Source: Microbacterium sp. M28
GTDB lineage: Bacteria > Actinomycetota > Actinomycetes > Actinomycetales > Microbacteriaceae
Assembly: GCF_025836995.1 (NCBI RefSeq)
Contig: NZ_CP107546.1
Coordinates: forward strand, 186,001-250,000
DNA: 64,000 nt
Direction of reading: 5' to 3'
Part shown: piece by piece, positions 51,739 to 60,443 of the stretch
Position numbering within the stretch: the first letter of the stretch is position 1
How the letters are laid out: each line of letters begins with the position of its first letter
Made by a program: the position numbers and the translations under genes
Notes under the pieces: generated by a model
Told to the model about the DNA's origin: nothing
The model's database searches: none
Seen by the model: the letters and a program-made list of their open reading frames with translations, nothing else

Positions 51739-52581
51739 ATGAGAGATGTCGACGCGCTCGCCGCGGAGTTCGATCTGAACCGCCGCTATCTGACGACGGT
51801 CGCCTACCGGATGCTCGGGGTGCGCGCCGACGCCGAGGACGCCGTGCAGGAGTCCTGGTTCCGGCTGGAACGCGCCGAGGGGGCGATCGACGACCTCCGG
51901 GCGTGGCTGACCCGAGTCGTCAGCAGGATCTGCCTGGATCAGCTCCGCTCGCGGACGCGCAGGCAGGAGGATCCCCTCGACAACCTGCCGGACGTCCAAG
52001 GGCCGCATCCCGACGGCGGCCCCGACGCGCGCGCCGAACAGGTCGATCGGGTCGGCTACGCACTCATGCTCGTCCTCGAGCAGCTCGCACCCGACGAGCG
52101 GCTGGCGTACGTGCTGCACGACGTCTTCGGGATGCCGTTCGAGGAGGTCGCCGAGGTGGTCGAACGGTCGCCGCAGGCGACCCGCAAGCTGGCCAGCCGT
52201 GCGCGTGAGCGGATCCGCGGAGCCGCGCCGTCGTCGCCCCAGCAGCGTGCCACGCGTGCGCAGCAGCGCGAGGTCGTCGAGGCGTTCCTCGCCGCGGCGG
52301 GCAGCGGCGACTTCACGCAGCTGCTCGGCGTGCTGCATCCCGACGTGGAGTTCCGCGTCGATCAGGGCGCCGACGGCATGCGCATCGTGCGCGGTGCCGA
52401 GCAGGTCGCCCGCCAGGCTGCCGAGTTCCGCAGGTTCGCCCGCGACTACGCCTTCGAGATCGTCGAACTCGGCGTCGGGTTCGGCGTGCTCGCCTCGCAC
52501 GACGGGACCCCGAGCTCCCTGCTGCTGCTGAAGAGCGACCGCGGTGCGATCACCGACATGGAGACCCGGATGCTGGCCTGA
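51739..52581 (+). CDS. ECF41-type RNA polymerase sigma factor with SnoaL-like domain (SigJ-like)
   Basis: A 280-residue sigma factor. Region 2 (LTTVAYRMLGVRADAEDAVQESWFRLE, about 18-44) and region 4 (YVLHDVFGMPFEEVAEVVERSPQATRKLASRARERIR, about 120-160) are clear. A C-terminal SnoaL-like domain (residues 178-280) replaces an anti-sigma factor, as in ECF41 proteins. The conserved NPDKL motif of the family is not present in that form (the end reads METRMLA). Such sigma factors usually direct one neighbouring oxidoreductase, which fits the gene upstream. The ATG follows GGGAG. Confidence 0.93.
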   Translation: MRDVDALAAEFDLNRRYLTTVAYRMLGVRADAEDAVQESWFRLERAEGAIDDLRAWLTRVVSRICLDQLRSRTRRQEDPLDNLPDVQGPHPDGGPDARAEQVDRVGYALMLVLEQLAPDERLAYVLHDVFGMPFEEVAEVVERSPQATRKLASRARERIRGAAPSSPQQRATRAQQREVVEAFLAAAGSGDFTQLLGVLHPDVEFRVDQGADGMRIVRGAEQVARQAAEFRRFARDYAFEIVELGVGFGVLASHDGTPSSLLLLKSDRGAITDMETRMLA

Positions 52582-52590
52582 GCCGCGTGC

Positions 52591-54060
52591 TCAGCGCACG
52601 CCCCTCATGAGCGCGAGCACGGGTCGGGCCGCGAGCAGGAGAGCTATGCCCATGGCGATCGCAATGCCGCCGATGATCGTGAAGTAGGGCACCTCGTTCG
52701 CGGGGTCGTAGAACTGGGCGAGCCAGCCGGCGATCGCGGTGCCGAGGGCCACGGAGAGGAAGTACAGCGCCACCATCTGCGTGTGGAACCGCTCCGGGGC
52801 GAGCTTCGTGGTCACGGACAGACCGGGCGGCGAGATGAACAGTTCGGCGACCGTGAACACGAGCAGGATCACGATGATCGCCAGCAGCGGGGTCGAGTTC
52901 GCGTCGCCGTTCGCCCACGGCAGGAACAGCAGGAACGCGGCGCCCATGATCATGGCTCCGAGGGCGAACTTCACCGGGGCCGATGGGGCGCGATCACCGA
53001 ACTTCGTCCAGATCGCGGCGAACGTGCCCGACAGGATGATCACGAAGATCGGGGCGATCGAGTTGACCCACGAGATCGGCATCGTCCACCCCAGGATCGT
53101 CCGGTTCAGACGCTCGTCCGAGTAGATCGTCAACACTGTGAACTGCTGCTGATACAGCGACCAGAAGCCGACGTTCACCACGAACAATGGGATGAACGCG
53201 ACCACCCGCGACCGTGCGTCGGCGCTCAGAGCACGCGAGCCGATGATGACGACGAAGTACGCGACCGCCGCCACCGCGGTCACCAGGATCACGACGGCTG
53301 CAAGGTTGTCGGCGCGGATCACATCGGTCAGCACGAGCACCGCGATCAGAGCGATGCCCGCGGCCGCGATGCCGAGCACGAGGCCGAATCGGTTCCGGGG
53401 CAGCGGGTTCGCGACCGCACGGGATGCCGCAGGCAGTTGCTTGCGCCCGAACGAGTACTGGATCAGCCCGAGGCCCATGCCGACCGCGGCGGCACCGAAG
53501 CCCCAGTGGAAGCCGACGTTGCTCTGCAGCCAGCCGGTGAAAAGCGGCCCGAGGAACGCGCCGAGATTGATGCCGAGATAGAACAGCGAGAATCCGGCAT
53601 CCCGTCGGACGTCCTTCGGGCCGTACAGCGTCCCGACGACCGCGGTCGCGTTGGCCTTGAGGCCGCCGGATCCGATCGCGACGAGGATCAGCCCGACACC
53701 CAGGCCCCACGCGTTCGGCAGGACGGCGAGGGCGACGTGGCCGGCCATGATGACCCACGCACTGTAGAACAGCACCCGCTCCGAGCCGAGCAGGCGGTCG
53801 GCAACCCAGGCTCCCAGGATCGTGGAGAGATAGACGGCGCCGCCGTAGGCGCCGACGATGCCGGTCGCGATGTCCTTGTCGATCCCGAGGCCGCCGTCGG
53901 CGATCGAGAAGTACATGTAGATGAGCAGGATCCCCTGCATGCCGTAGAAGCTGAAGCGCTCCCACATCTCGACGCCGAAGACGTGCGCCAGCTCCCACGG
54001 CTGTCCGAAGAACCGTGTGTCCCTGTCTCCGGCCGTGCGTTCCCCCCGCATTGTGCTCAT
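52591..54060 (-). CDS. POT family proton-dependent oligopeptide transporter
   Basis: A 489-residue peptide transporter with about fourteen hydrophobic segments. MWERFSFYGMQGILLIYMY (about 31-49) is the ExxER-like PTR signature, FSLFYLGINLGAF is the second PTR signature, and LFISPPGLSVTTKLAP lies near TM10. Di- and tripeptides enter with protons. The ATG at 54060 is chosen because TACGGT lies seven bases upstream; a further in-frame ATG at 54108 has no support. The 3' end converges on the ECF41 gene. Confidence 0.93.
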   Translation of the reverse strand: MSTMRGERTAGDRDTRFFGQPWELAHVFGVEMWERFSFYGMQGILLIYMYFSIADGGLGIDKDIATGIVGAYGGAVYLSTILGAWVADRLLGSERVLFYSAWVIMAGHVALAVLPNAWGLGVGLILVAIGSGGLKANATAVVGTLYGPKDVRRDAGFSLFYLGINLGAFLGPLFTGWLQSNVGFHWGFGAAAVGMGLGLIQYSFGRKQLPAASRAVANPLPRNRFGLVLGIAAAGIALIAVLVLTDVIRADNLAAVVILVTAVAAVAYFVVIIGSRALSADARSRVVAFIPLFVVNVGFWSLYQQQFTVLTIYSDERLNRTILGWTMPISWVNSIAPIFVIILSGTFAAIWTKFGDRAPSAPVKFALGAMIMGAAFLLFLPWANGDANSTPLLAIIVILLVFTVAELFISPPGLSVTTKLAPERFHTQMVALYFLSVALGTAIAGWLAQFYDPANEVPYFTIIGGIAIAMGIALLLAARPVLALMRGVR

Positions 54061-54067
54061 GCACACG

Positions 54068-54073
54068 ACCGTA
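54068..54073 (-). promoter_or_regulatory. -10 box (TACGGT) of leaderless POT transporter mRNA
   Basis: TACGGT on the minus strand ends seven bases before the ATG at 54060. Confidence 0.55.
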
Positions 54074-54130
54074 GCCCCGCCGATGGGGCTCCGCGAGGAT
54101 TCCCGCATCTTGCGTCTCGACGAGCGCCGG

Positions 54131-54136
54131 TAGGAT
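54131..54136 (+). promoter_or_regulatory. -10 box (TAGGAT) of glyS
   Basis: TAGGAT lies 54 bp before the GTG of the glycyl-tRNA synthetase gene. The leader of about 48 nt contains GGAGCC just before the start. I saw no T-box-like structure in it. Confidence 0.45.
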
Positions 54137-54190
54137 TGGGATGCCCGTGATCACGGGTTCTCCCCGTACCTTCCGACCATTGGAGCCACC

Positions 54191-55576
54191 GTGGCCGAAC
54201 AGTCCCGTCTTGACAAGGTCATCAGCCTGGCCCGCCACCGCGGGTTCGTGTTCCAAGCGGGTGAGATCTACGGCGGTTCCCGTTCGGCCTGGGACTACGG
54301 GCCCCTCGGCACCGAGCTCAAGGAGAACATCCGCCGCGAGTGGTGGCAGACCTTCGTCCGCGGTCGCGGCGACATGGTGGGCCTGGACTCGTCGATCATT
54401 CTGCCCAAGCGCGTGTGGGAGGCCTCCGGCCACGTCGCGACGTTCAGCGATCCGCTCGTCGAGTGCCTCCAGTGCCACAAGCGTTTCCGTGCCGACAACC
54501 TCATCGAGGACTTCGAGGCGCGCAAGGGCCGCAAGGCCGAAAACGGTCTGGCCGACATCCCGTGCCCCAACTGCGGCACGAAGGGGCAGTACACCGAGCC
54601 CAAGGCGTTCTCGGGTCTCGTGAAGACCTACCTCGGCGTCGTCGACGACGAGTCCGGACTGTACTTCCTGCGCCCGGAGACCGCGCAGGGCATCTTCGTC
54701 AACTTCACCAACGTCCTCACCGCGAGCCGCAAGAAGCCGCCGTTCGGCATCGGCCAGGTCGGCAAGGCGTTCCGCAACGAGATCACTCCCGGCAACTTCA
54801 TCTTCCGCACGCGCGAGTTCGAGCAGATGGAGATCGAGTTCTTCACGCCGCCCGCCGAGGCGCAGCAGTGGTTCGAGCACTGGGTCGAGGCCTGCTGGGC
54901 GTGGTTCATCGACCTCGGCATCGACCCCGAGAACATGCGCCAGTTCGATGTGCCGGAAGACGAACGCGCGCACTACTCCGCCGGCACGATCGACTTCGAG
55001 TACAAGTTCGGATTCCCCGGCAAGGAGTGGGGCGAGCTCATGGGCGTCGCCAACCGGACCGACTTCGACCTCTCCAGCCACACCGAGGCATCCGGCCAGA
55101 GCCTGACGTACTTCGATCAGGCCTCCGGCGAGCGGTACACGCCGTACGTGATCGAGCCGTCGTTCGGCCTCACGCGGTCGATGATGGCGTTCCTCGTGGA
55201 TGCCTACGTCGAAGAGGAAGTGCCGAACGCCAAGGGCGGCACCGACGTCCGCACGGTGCTCAAGCTCGACCCGCGTCTCGCGCCGGTCAAGGTCGCCGTG
55301 CTGCCGCTCTCGCGCAACGAGAAGCTCTCGCCGCTCGCGCGCGAGGTCGCCGACGGCCTCCGAGGACGGTGGGCGATCGACTTCGACGACGCCGGAGCGA
55401 TCGGGCGTCGCTACCGCCGTCAGGACGAGATCGGCACCCCGTTCTGCGTCACGGTCGACTTCGACTCGCTCGACGACAACGCCGTGACGGTCCGCGACCG
55501 CGACACGATGGCGCAGGAGCGGGTGGCGATCGAGAACCTGCACCAGTACCTGGCCGAGCGGCTCAAGGGCGCCTGA
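54191..55576 (+). CDS. glyS: Glycine--tRNA ligase (dimeric type)
   Basis: A 461-residue class II synthetase of the alpha2 type (often named glyQS). [20 protein letters not shown] begins the core, and [12 protein letters not shown] and [20 protein letters not shown] form motif 2. [15 protein letters not shown] belongs to motif 3, and the anticodon-binding domain follows from residue 360. CLQC and CPNC are present and may bind zinc. The GTG at 54191 has GGAG upstream. Confidence 0.97.
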   Translation: MAEQSRLDKVISLARHRGFVFQAGEIYGGSRSAWDYGPLGTELKENIRREWWQTFVRGRGDMVGLDSSIILPKRVWEASGHVATFSDPLVECLQCHKRFRADNLIEDFEARKGRKAENGLADIPCPNCGTKGQYTEPKAFSGLVKTYLGVVDDESGLYFLRPETAQGIFVNFTNVLTASRKKPPFGIGQVGKAFRNEITPGNFIFRTREFEQMEIEFFTPPAEAQQWFEHWVEACWAWFIDLGIDPENMRQFDVPEDERAHYSAGTIDFEYKFGFPGKEWGELMGVANRTDFDLSSHTEASGQSLTYFDQASGERYTPYVIEPSFGLTRSMMAFLVDAYVEEEVPNAKGGTDVRTVLKLDPRLAPVKVAVLPLSRNEKLSPLAREVADGLRGRWAIDFDDAGAIGRRYRRQDEIGTPFCVTVDFDSLDDNAVTVRDRDTMAQERVAIENLHQYLAERLKGA

Positions 55577-55630
55577 CCTCGCCCTGGTGGCGGCGCCGAG
55601 CTGACCGCGGCGCCGTCGTGTTCGCCGCGC

Positions 55631-55718
55631 CATCCGTTCCGGAGGAGAACACCCGAACGGGAGGAGCGATATCGCGATTCAGGCCCTCCGGATCGTGAGT
55701 TCTCCTCCCGTCCGGATG
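55631..55718. repeat. Long imperfect inverted repeat (25-nt arms) after glyS
   Basis: CATCCGTTCCGGAGGAGAAC at 55631-55650 matches the reverse complement of 55694-55718 in most positions (GGAGGAGAAC is exact). An inner CGGGAGG/CCTCCGG stem lies in the loop. The 88-bp structure sits in the 160-bp gap between glyS and the serine hydrolase gene and is likely a terminator or a dispersed hairpin element. It differs from the 67-bp repeat near 18.2 and 27.5 kb. Confidence 0.55.
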
Positions 55719-55724
55719 CCGTGA

Positions 55725-55730
55725 AACGAT
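55725..55730 (+). promoter_or_regulatory. -10-like box (AACGAT) of the 55737 gene
   Basis: AACGAT ends six bases before the GTG at 55737. The match to TANNNT is partial. Confidence 0.4.
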
Positions 55731-55736
55731 GGTCTC

Positions 55737-56558
55737 GTGGAGACGACGACCTTCGCCGCGACAGACGGCTTCCCGCACACCGCCCTCGTCGGCGTCACCG
55801 GCCCGGATGAGACGCTCGCCGTGCAGGGCGACGCGCAGGCCGTGCTGCCGTTGGCCTCCGTGACCAAGCCGCTCACGGCGTGGGGCGCGTTCGTCGCGAT
55901 CGAGCGCGGGCTCGTGGATCTGGACGAGCCCGCCGGCCCGGACGGGGCGACCGTGCTCGACCTGCTCGATCACACCAGCGGCCTGCCGATGGAGGGCGAC
56001 GGACCTCTGCGGCCCGTCGGTGAACGCCGGATCTACTCGAACGCCGGCTTCGACGCCCTGGCCGCGCACGTCGCGGATGCCGTCGGCATGGCGTTCTCCG
56101 ACTGGATGCTGCGCGAAGTCGTCCTTCCCCTGGGGATGACGCGGACCGACGTGACGGGGCGGCCATCGGCCGACGCGCGCGCGTCGATCGCCGACCTGAT
56201 GATCTTCGGTCGAGAGGTGCTGCGACCCACGCTGATCCCGGCAGCCCTGCGCGATCTCGCGCTGACCGTGTCGCACGCGGGGCTGCGCGGCATCGTCCCC
56301 GGCTACGGGCCGTTCGCCGACAATCAGTGGGGACTCGGGTTCGAGCTCAAGGGCGCGAAGAGCCCGCACTGGCTCAGCGACTCGTTCCCGCCCGAGACGG
56401 CTGGCCACTTCGGGGCGCAGGGCAGCTTCCTGTTCATCGACCGATCGCGCGACCTCGCCGCCGCCTTCCTCTCCGGCGTCCCGTTCGGAGACGAGCACAA
56501 GCGGATCTGGCCGCCGCTCACTGACGAGATCGTCACGAGATACGGCTCGGCGGGATGA
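55737..56558 (+). CDS. Serine hydrolase (class C beta-lactamase family)
   Basis: A 273-residue penicillin-binding-protein-like hydrolase. The nucleophile motif is LASVTKPL (Ser and Lys, about 41-48), the second motif is YSNAG (about 101-105) and the third is HFGAQG in place of KTG. LLDHTSGLP is the usual turn after the active-site helix. No signal peptide is found, so a cytoplasmic esterase or peptidase is more likely than a cell-wall enzyme. The GTG is the first start and has no ribosome-binding site. Confidence 0.9.
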   Translation: METTTFAATDGFPHTALVGVTGPDETLAVQGDAQAVLPLASVTKPLTAWGAFVAIERGLVDLDEPAGPDGATVLDLLDHTSGLPMEGDGPLRPVGERRIYSNAGFDALAAHVADAVGMAFSDWMLREVVLPLGMTRTDVTGRPSADARASIADLMIFGREVLRPTLIPAALRDLALTVSHAGLRGIVPGYGPFADNQWGLGFELKGAKSPHWLSDSFPPETAGHFGAQGSFLFIDRSRDLAAAFLSGVPFGDEHKRIWPPLTDEIVTRYGSAG

Positions 56559-56573
56559 CGCCCCCGACGGGGC

Positions 56574-56999
56574 TCACCCCGCGACAGTGAGCTGCACCTG
56601 GTCCGTGCCGCCGGCTTCGACCCAGGCCTGCGAGCGCTCCAGGATGCCGCGGAGAACGTCGAGGTCGACCTGCTCGAGATCCTTGAGGTACAGGCATCCC
56701 TTGCCGACCGTGTGAGCACCGAGTCGGCTGAGCGCCTCGGCGTGCGCGTCGACGCCGTCGAAGAGGTAGATCGTGGATGCCGCCTTGCGCGGGGCGAACC
56801 CAAGGATCCCGGAGTCCCCTTCGGTGCCGGTGGGGTAGCGGTAATGGCAGGATCCGAACCCGATGATCGTGCCCCACAGCACGGGTTCGCGGCCGGAGAC
56901 CTCCTGCATGAGCGCGGTCAGCGTCTCGGCATCCCGCCGCCGGCGCTCCGGCGTGACCGCCGCGATGAACGCGCCGACGCTGCCACCGGTCGGCTGCAT
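56574..56999 (-). CDS. DUF1801 domain protein
   Basis: A 141-residue YdhG/DUF1801-type protein. SVGAFIAAVTPERRRRDAETLTALMQEVSG, VLWGTIIGFGSCHYRYPTG and GVDAHAEALSRLGAHTVGKGCLYLKDLEQVD are its conserved blocks. The function is unknown. It overlaps the stop of the DNA-glycosylase gene by one base (TGATG), so the two are co-translated. Confidence 0.88.
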   Translation of the reverse strand: MQPTGGSVGAFIAAVTPERRRRDAETLTALMQEVSGREPVLWGTIIGFGSCHYRYPTGTEGDSGILGFAPRKAASTIYLFDGVDAHAEALSRLGAHTVGKGCLYLKDLEQVDLDVLRGILERSQAWVEAGGTDQVQLTVAG

Positions 57000-57571
57000 C
57001 ACTTCGCGGCCTTCGCCGCGGCTTTCATCGCCTTCTTGTGCTCGCGGACCTTCGAGAGCGACTCGGGCGAGACGATGTCGGCGACGCTGCGGTACGCGCC
57101 CTCTTCGCCGTACGGAGCGGATGCCTCGCGCCACCCGTCACCCGTGAAGCCGTACTGCTTGCCGAGGAGAGCGAGGAAGATCTTCGCCTTCTGCTCGCCG
57201 AACCCCGGCAGAGCCTTCAGGCGCTTGAGCACCTCTGCGCCGGACGGGTCGCCCTCGGTCCACAGAGCGGACGCGTCGCCGTCCCAGTCGTTCACAAGCG
57301 TCTCGCAGAGCGTCTGCACGCGTGCGGCCATCGAGCCGGGGAAACGGTGCACGGACGGCGTCTGCTTGAACGCCTCGAGGAACGCGTCAGGGTCCATGTG
57401 CGCGATGGCTGCGGCATCCGCCGCTCCCGTGCGCTGCTTGATCTTCAGCGGACCGGCGAATGCGGTCTCCATGGGCACCTGCTGGTCGAGCAGCATCCCC
57501 ACCAGCAGGGCCAGCGGGTTCTCGGTCAGCAGTTCGTCGGCGGCGGTGTCTCCGGTGATGTGAAGGGCCAT
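56999..57571 (-). CDS. HhH-GPD type base-excision DNA repair protein
   Basis: A 190-residue DNA glycosylase-like protein. The helix-hairpin-helix is KRLKALPGFGEQKAKIFLALLGKQYG (about 120-145). The N-terminal LALLVGMLLDQQVPMETAFAGP is typical of the actinobacterial subgroup. The usual catalytic Asp after the hairpin is not apparent; TGDGWREAS occupies that region. The C-terminus is Lys/Ala-rich. The ATG at 57571 lies six bases after CAGACT. Confidence 0.88.
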   Translation of the reverse strand: MALHITGDTAADELLTENPLALLVGMLLDQQVPMETAFAGPLKIKQRTGAADAAAIAHMDPDAFLEAFKQTPSVHRFPGSMAARVQTLCETLVNDWDGDASALWTEGDPSGAEVLKRLKALPGFGEQKAKIFLALLGKQYGFTGDGWREASAPYGEEGAYRSVADIVSPESLSKVREHKKAMKAAAKAAK

Positions 57572-57577
57572 GGTGTC

Positions 57578-57583
57578 AGTCTG
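57578..57583 (-). promoter_or_regulatory. -10-like box (CAGACT) of the glycosylase gene
   Basis: CAGACT on the minus strand ends six bases before the ATG at 57571. The first T of the consensus is missing. Confidence 0.4.
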
Positions 57584-57611
57584 GCACTCGAGCGGGATGT
57601 CGGGGCGCCTG

Positions 57612-58610
57612 TCATCGGGCTGGGCCGCGCGTATAGAGGTCCCGAGGTGAAAGGGCGTTGAGCAACGGCTCGCCGTTCCGGTACCGGCCGATGTTCGCGA
57701 CGATCGTGTCGATCGACCGCTGTGTCTTGTCCGGCAACTTCGGTGTCGCATGCGGCGTGATCAGCACGTTCGGCATGCTCCACAAGGGCGACGTCTTGGA
57801 GAGCGGCTCGCTTTCGAACACATCCAGCCCCGCGCCGGCGATGAGTCCTGATCCGAGCGCATCCACGAGCGCGGTTTCGTCGATCACCGCGCCGCGCGCC
57901 AGGTTGATCACGATCGCGGTCGGCTTCATGAGCGCGAACTGCTCTTCCCCGATCAGGTGGTGCGTCTCGTCGGTCAGATTGGTGGCGAGCATGACGAAGT
58001 CCGCGTCCGGCAGTGCGTCCGCGGTGCCCGCGCCTTCATCCGCGATCAGCAGCCGGTCGACGTCCGCGGAGCGTTGGCTGCTGCTGCGGGTCAGCACCGT
58101 CACGTGCATGCCGAATGCACGCCCCAATGCAGCCATGGCCTTGCCCGTATGCCCGAAGCCGATGACGGTGAGCCGTTGCCCCCAGAGCGCGGGGCGCTCT
58201 CGGAACGCCTCACCACCGCTCCAGTCACGTGCGTCCTGCTTGGCGAGTGTCCGGCGGATGTCGTAAGTGAAGTTGAGGGCGAAGAAGAACGCGTGCTGCG
58301 CGAGAGCCTCACCGGAGCGGCCCGCTGATCCGGTGACGAGCAGCCCACGGTCGAAGACCTCCTGGCGGGCGGAATCGTTGAGGCCCGCATGGTCGCAGTG
58401 CACCCACGCGAGGTGCGGGGCGGCGATTGTCTCCTCGGTCAGATCGCCCGCGAGGACGGCCACGTCGACCTGATCCAGCAGGGTCGAGACGGTCGCCGTG
58501 TCGTGGCGCGGGACATGCGTGAAACGCGCCGGCGCGAACGCTTCCCTCAGTTGTGCGATCTCCTCCGCGGCGAAGTCGACGGTCGCGAGTACGTGGTGGA
58601 TGGAACGCAT
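57612..58610 (-). CDS. D-2-hydroxyacid dehydrogenase
   Basis: A 332-residue NAD-dependent enzyme that interconverts a 2-keto acid and a D-2-hydroxy acid. The nucleotide motif is TVIGFGHTGKAMAALG (about 145-160). The catalytic set is Arg in NLARGAVIDE, Glu in GLDVFESEPL and His in ITPHATP. The ATG at 58610 has GGAGG four bases before it. An alternative ATG at 58637 overlaps the epimerase stop (ATGA) and would add nine residues. It is second in an operon with the epimerase-like gene. Confidence 0.92.
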   Translation of the reverse strand: MRSIHHVLATVDFAAEEIAQLREAFAPARFTHVPRHDTATVSTLLDQVDVAVLAGDLTEETIAAPHLAWVHCDHAGLNDSARQEVFDRGLLVTGSAGRSGEALAQHAFFFALNFTYDIRRTLAKQDARDWSGGEAFRERPALWGQRLTVIGFGHTGKAMAALGRAFGMHVTVLTRSSSQRSADVDRLLIADEGAGTADALPDADFVMLATNLTDETHHLIGEEQFALMKPTAIVINLARGAVIDETALVDALGSGLIAGAGLDVFESEPLSKTSPLWSMPNVLITPHATPKLPDKTQRSIDTIVANIGRYRNGEPLLNALSPRDLYTRGPAR

Positions 58611-58633
58611 CGATCCTCCGAGAGCGTTCTCGT

Positions 58634-59470
58634 TCATAGATGGCTCCGCCAGTTGTGCTGCGGTGAGTAGCCGAGCATCCGCTTCGCCTTCTCGTTCGAG
58701 AACAGGCTCTGGTGCGTGTCGAGAGCACGGGTCAGTCTGCTGGTCGGATGGAAATGAGCCAGGAGCTCCGCAGTCGAGGTGGTCATGACGGTGTCGTCGG
58801 CGGCGAGGATGAACCGTTCGTACCCGGGCGCGAGATGCTCGCACGCCAACACGACGCCCTGAGCGGCGTCGCGCACATCGGTGTAGCTCCAGAGGTTGTA
58901 CCCGCGTGCTCGAGCGTCCTCTTCGTAGCGTGCGAACTCGGCATACATCTCGGGAAGGACGATGGTGGTGAGCATCATCGCACTGATGCTCAACTCGGGG
59001 TCCTCGGCGGCCATCTGCTGTGCGACGCAATCCTCGAGGTACTTGACCGTGCCGTATTCATGACTCACGCGATACGACGTCGGCGACGTCTCCACGATCG
59101 GCAGTTCGGCGGGTGAGGTCTCGAAGGGAAGCCCGAGGATGGTCTCGCTCGATGCGAAGACGATCTTGCGGACCGAAGCCCGCCGTGCGGCGGTGAGGAC
59201 GTTGTACGACGTCAGCATGTTGTTGCGGAACAGGACGTCGCCGGCGACACGTGCACGGCCGGGCATGCCTGCGAGATGGATGACGGCGTCGAAACGTCCG
59301 CGGCCGATGACCGATTCCACGCTCGCGAAGTCGGTGAGATCGAGGATCGATGAGTGCGCGCCTAGCTCGCCCTGGCGATCGACGACCGTGACCTGATGTC
59401 CTCGACTCTGCGCGTATGAGGTGGCCTCGCTTCCGAGTCGGCCATTGCCTCCGGTGATCGCGATCTTCAC
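58634..59470 (-). CDS. NAD-dependent epimerase/dehydratase (extended SDR)
   Basis: A 278-residue extended short-chain dehydrogenase. The glycine motif is ITGGNGRLGSEA (about 5-16) and the catalytic pair is in SHEYGTVKYLED (YxxxK). IHLAGMPG and FASSETILGLP are family landmarks. It resembles uronate or sugar-lactone dehydrogenases more than UDP-sugar epimerases. The GTG at 59470 follows GGAAAGAG. It leads the operon, diverging from the 59559 gene through a shared promoter region. Confidence 0.88.
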   Translation of the reverse strand: MKIAITGGNGRLGSEATSYAQSRGHQVTVVDRQGELGAHSSILDLTDFASVESVIGRGRFDAVIHLAGMPGRARVAGDVLFRNNMLTSYNVLTAARRASVRKIVFASSETILGLPFETSPAELPIVETSPTSYRVSHEYGTVKYLEDCVAQQMAAEDPELSISAMMLTTIVLPEMYAEFARYEEDARARGYNLWSYTDVRDAAQGVVLACEHLAPGYERFILAADDTVMTTSTAELLAHFHPTSRLTRALDTHQSLFSNEKAKRMLGYSPQHNWRSHL

Positions 59471-59503
59471 GTTATGCTCTTTCCACGCTGGTTGGTAGAT
59501 CGA

Positions 59504-59510
59504 TACACTA
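59504..59510. promoter_or_regulatory. Bidirectional -10 element (TACACTA)
   Basis: The 7-mer TACACTA reads TACACT on the plus strand (59504-59509) and TAGTGT on the minus strand (59505-59510). It is centred between the divergent genes starting at 59470 and 59559, so one element can serve both. Both messages would have leaders with ribosome-binding sites (GAAGGAG on the plus side). Confidence 0.5.
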
Positions 59511-59558
59511 GCGGACACCGTCGCACGGCGCGACCGAGCACGAAGGAGTTCTCACCTC

Positions 59559-60443
59559 ATGGCCACCATCGGATTCATCGGACTCGGGGTGATGGGGCGC
59601 CCGATGGCGTCCAACCTCATCGCCGCCGGGCACCACGTCGTCGGTACGGCCCGTTCGGCGTCGACCCTCGAACGGGCTGCCCAGGCCGGGATTCCTGTGG
59701 AGCGTTCCCTCGCCGATGCGATCGGCGGCGCCGACCTCGTGATCACGATGCTTCCCGATTCACCGGACGTGGAGCGGGTGGCACTGGGGCCGGGTGGGAT
59801 CCTCGAGCATATTGCGCCAGGGGCCGCGTACATCGACATGAGCACGATCAGTCCGGGCGTCGCTCGCTCGGTGGCGACGGCGTTCGGCGACGCGGGCCAT
59901 CCCGCGCTGGATGCGCCGGTGTCCGGAGGGGAGGCGGGCGCGATCGAAGGCACGCTGTCGATCATGATCGGCGGAGACGCCGCGGTGATCGAAGAGCAGC
60001 GCGGAGTCCTCGCAGCGATGGGATCGACGATCACGCACGTGGGCCCTGCGGGAGCCGGGCAGGTGGTCAAGGCGGCGAATCAGCTCATCGTGGCCGCTCA
60101 CCTGCAGGCCCTTGCGGAGGCCGTGATGTTCCTGGAGTCACAGGATGCGGACGTCGAGGCGGCACTCACGGCGGTCTCACGTGGCCTCGCCGGCAGCACG
60201 GTCATCGATCGGAAGGTCGCTGGCGTGCTGGCCGGTGAATTCGAGCCCGGCTTCCGGTTGGAGTTGCATCACAAGGATCTGCGCATCGTCGCGGATGCGG
60301 CGGCGGCCACCGGAACGCTGCTGCCGATCACCCGCACGGTGACGGGATTCGTGGCTGACCTCGTAGCGGCAGGTGGCGGCGGCCTCGATCATTCGGCCCT
60401 CGTGCTGCACGCTCGTGAGCTCAACCGTTCGGAACTCTCGTGA
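59559..60443 (+). CDS. NAD(P)-dependent 3-hydroxyisobutyrate dehydrogenase-like (tartronate semialdehyde reductase type)
   Basis: A 294-residue beta-hydroxyacid dehydrogenase. The N-terminal GFIGLGVMGRPMASNL is the family Rossmann motif. DAPVSGGEAGAIEGTLSIMIGG is the substrate-binding block and GQVVKAANQL has the catalytic Lys (near residue 170). It could reduce tartronate semialdehyde in sugar-acid breakdown. It is coupled to the hydrolase-like gene by GTGA overlap, which points to the sugar-acid role. Confidence 0.92.
   Translation: MATIGFIGLGVMGRPMASNLIAAGHHVVGTARSASTLERAAQAGIPVERSLADAIGGADLVITMLPDSPDVERVALGPGGILEHIAPGAAYIDMSTISPGVARSVATAFGDAGHPALDAPVSGGEAGAIEGTLSIMIGGDAAVIEEQRGVLAAMGSTITHVGPAGAGQVVKAANQLIVAAHLQALAEAVMFLESQDADVEAALTAVSRGLAGSTVIDRKVAGVLAGEFEPGFRLELHHKDLRIVADAAAATGTLLPITRTVTGFVADLVAAGGGGLDHSALVLHARELNRSELS

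Noticed and set aside
54137..54190. T-box riboswitch before glyS
   Set aside because: The leader is only about 48 nt and has no T-box consensus or specifier stem, so it is too short.
52994..55633. An 879-codon minus-strand frame across glyS and part of the POT gene
   Set aside because: It is antisense to glyS, which has every synthetase motif, and out of frame with the POT gene.
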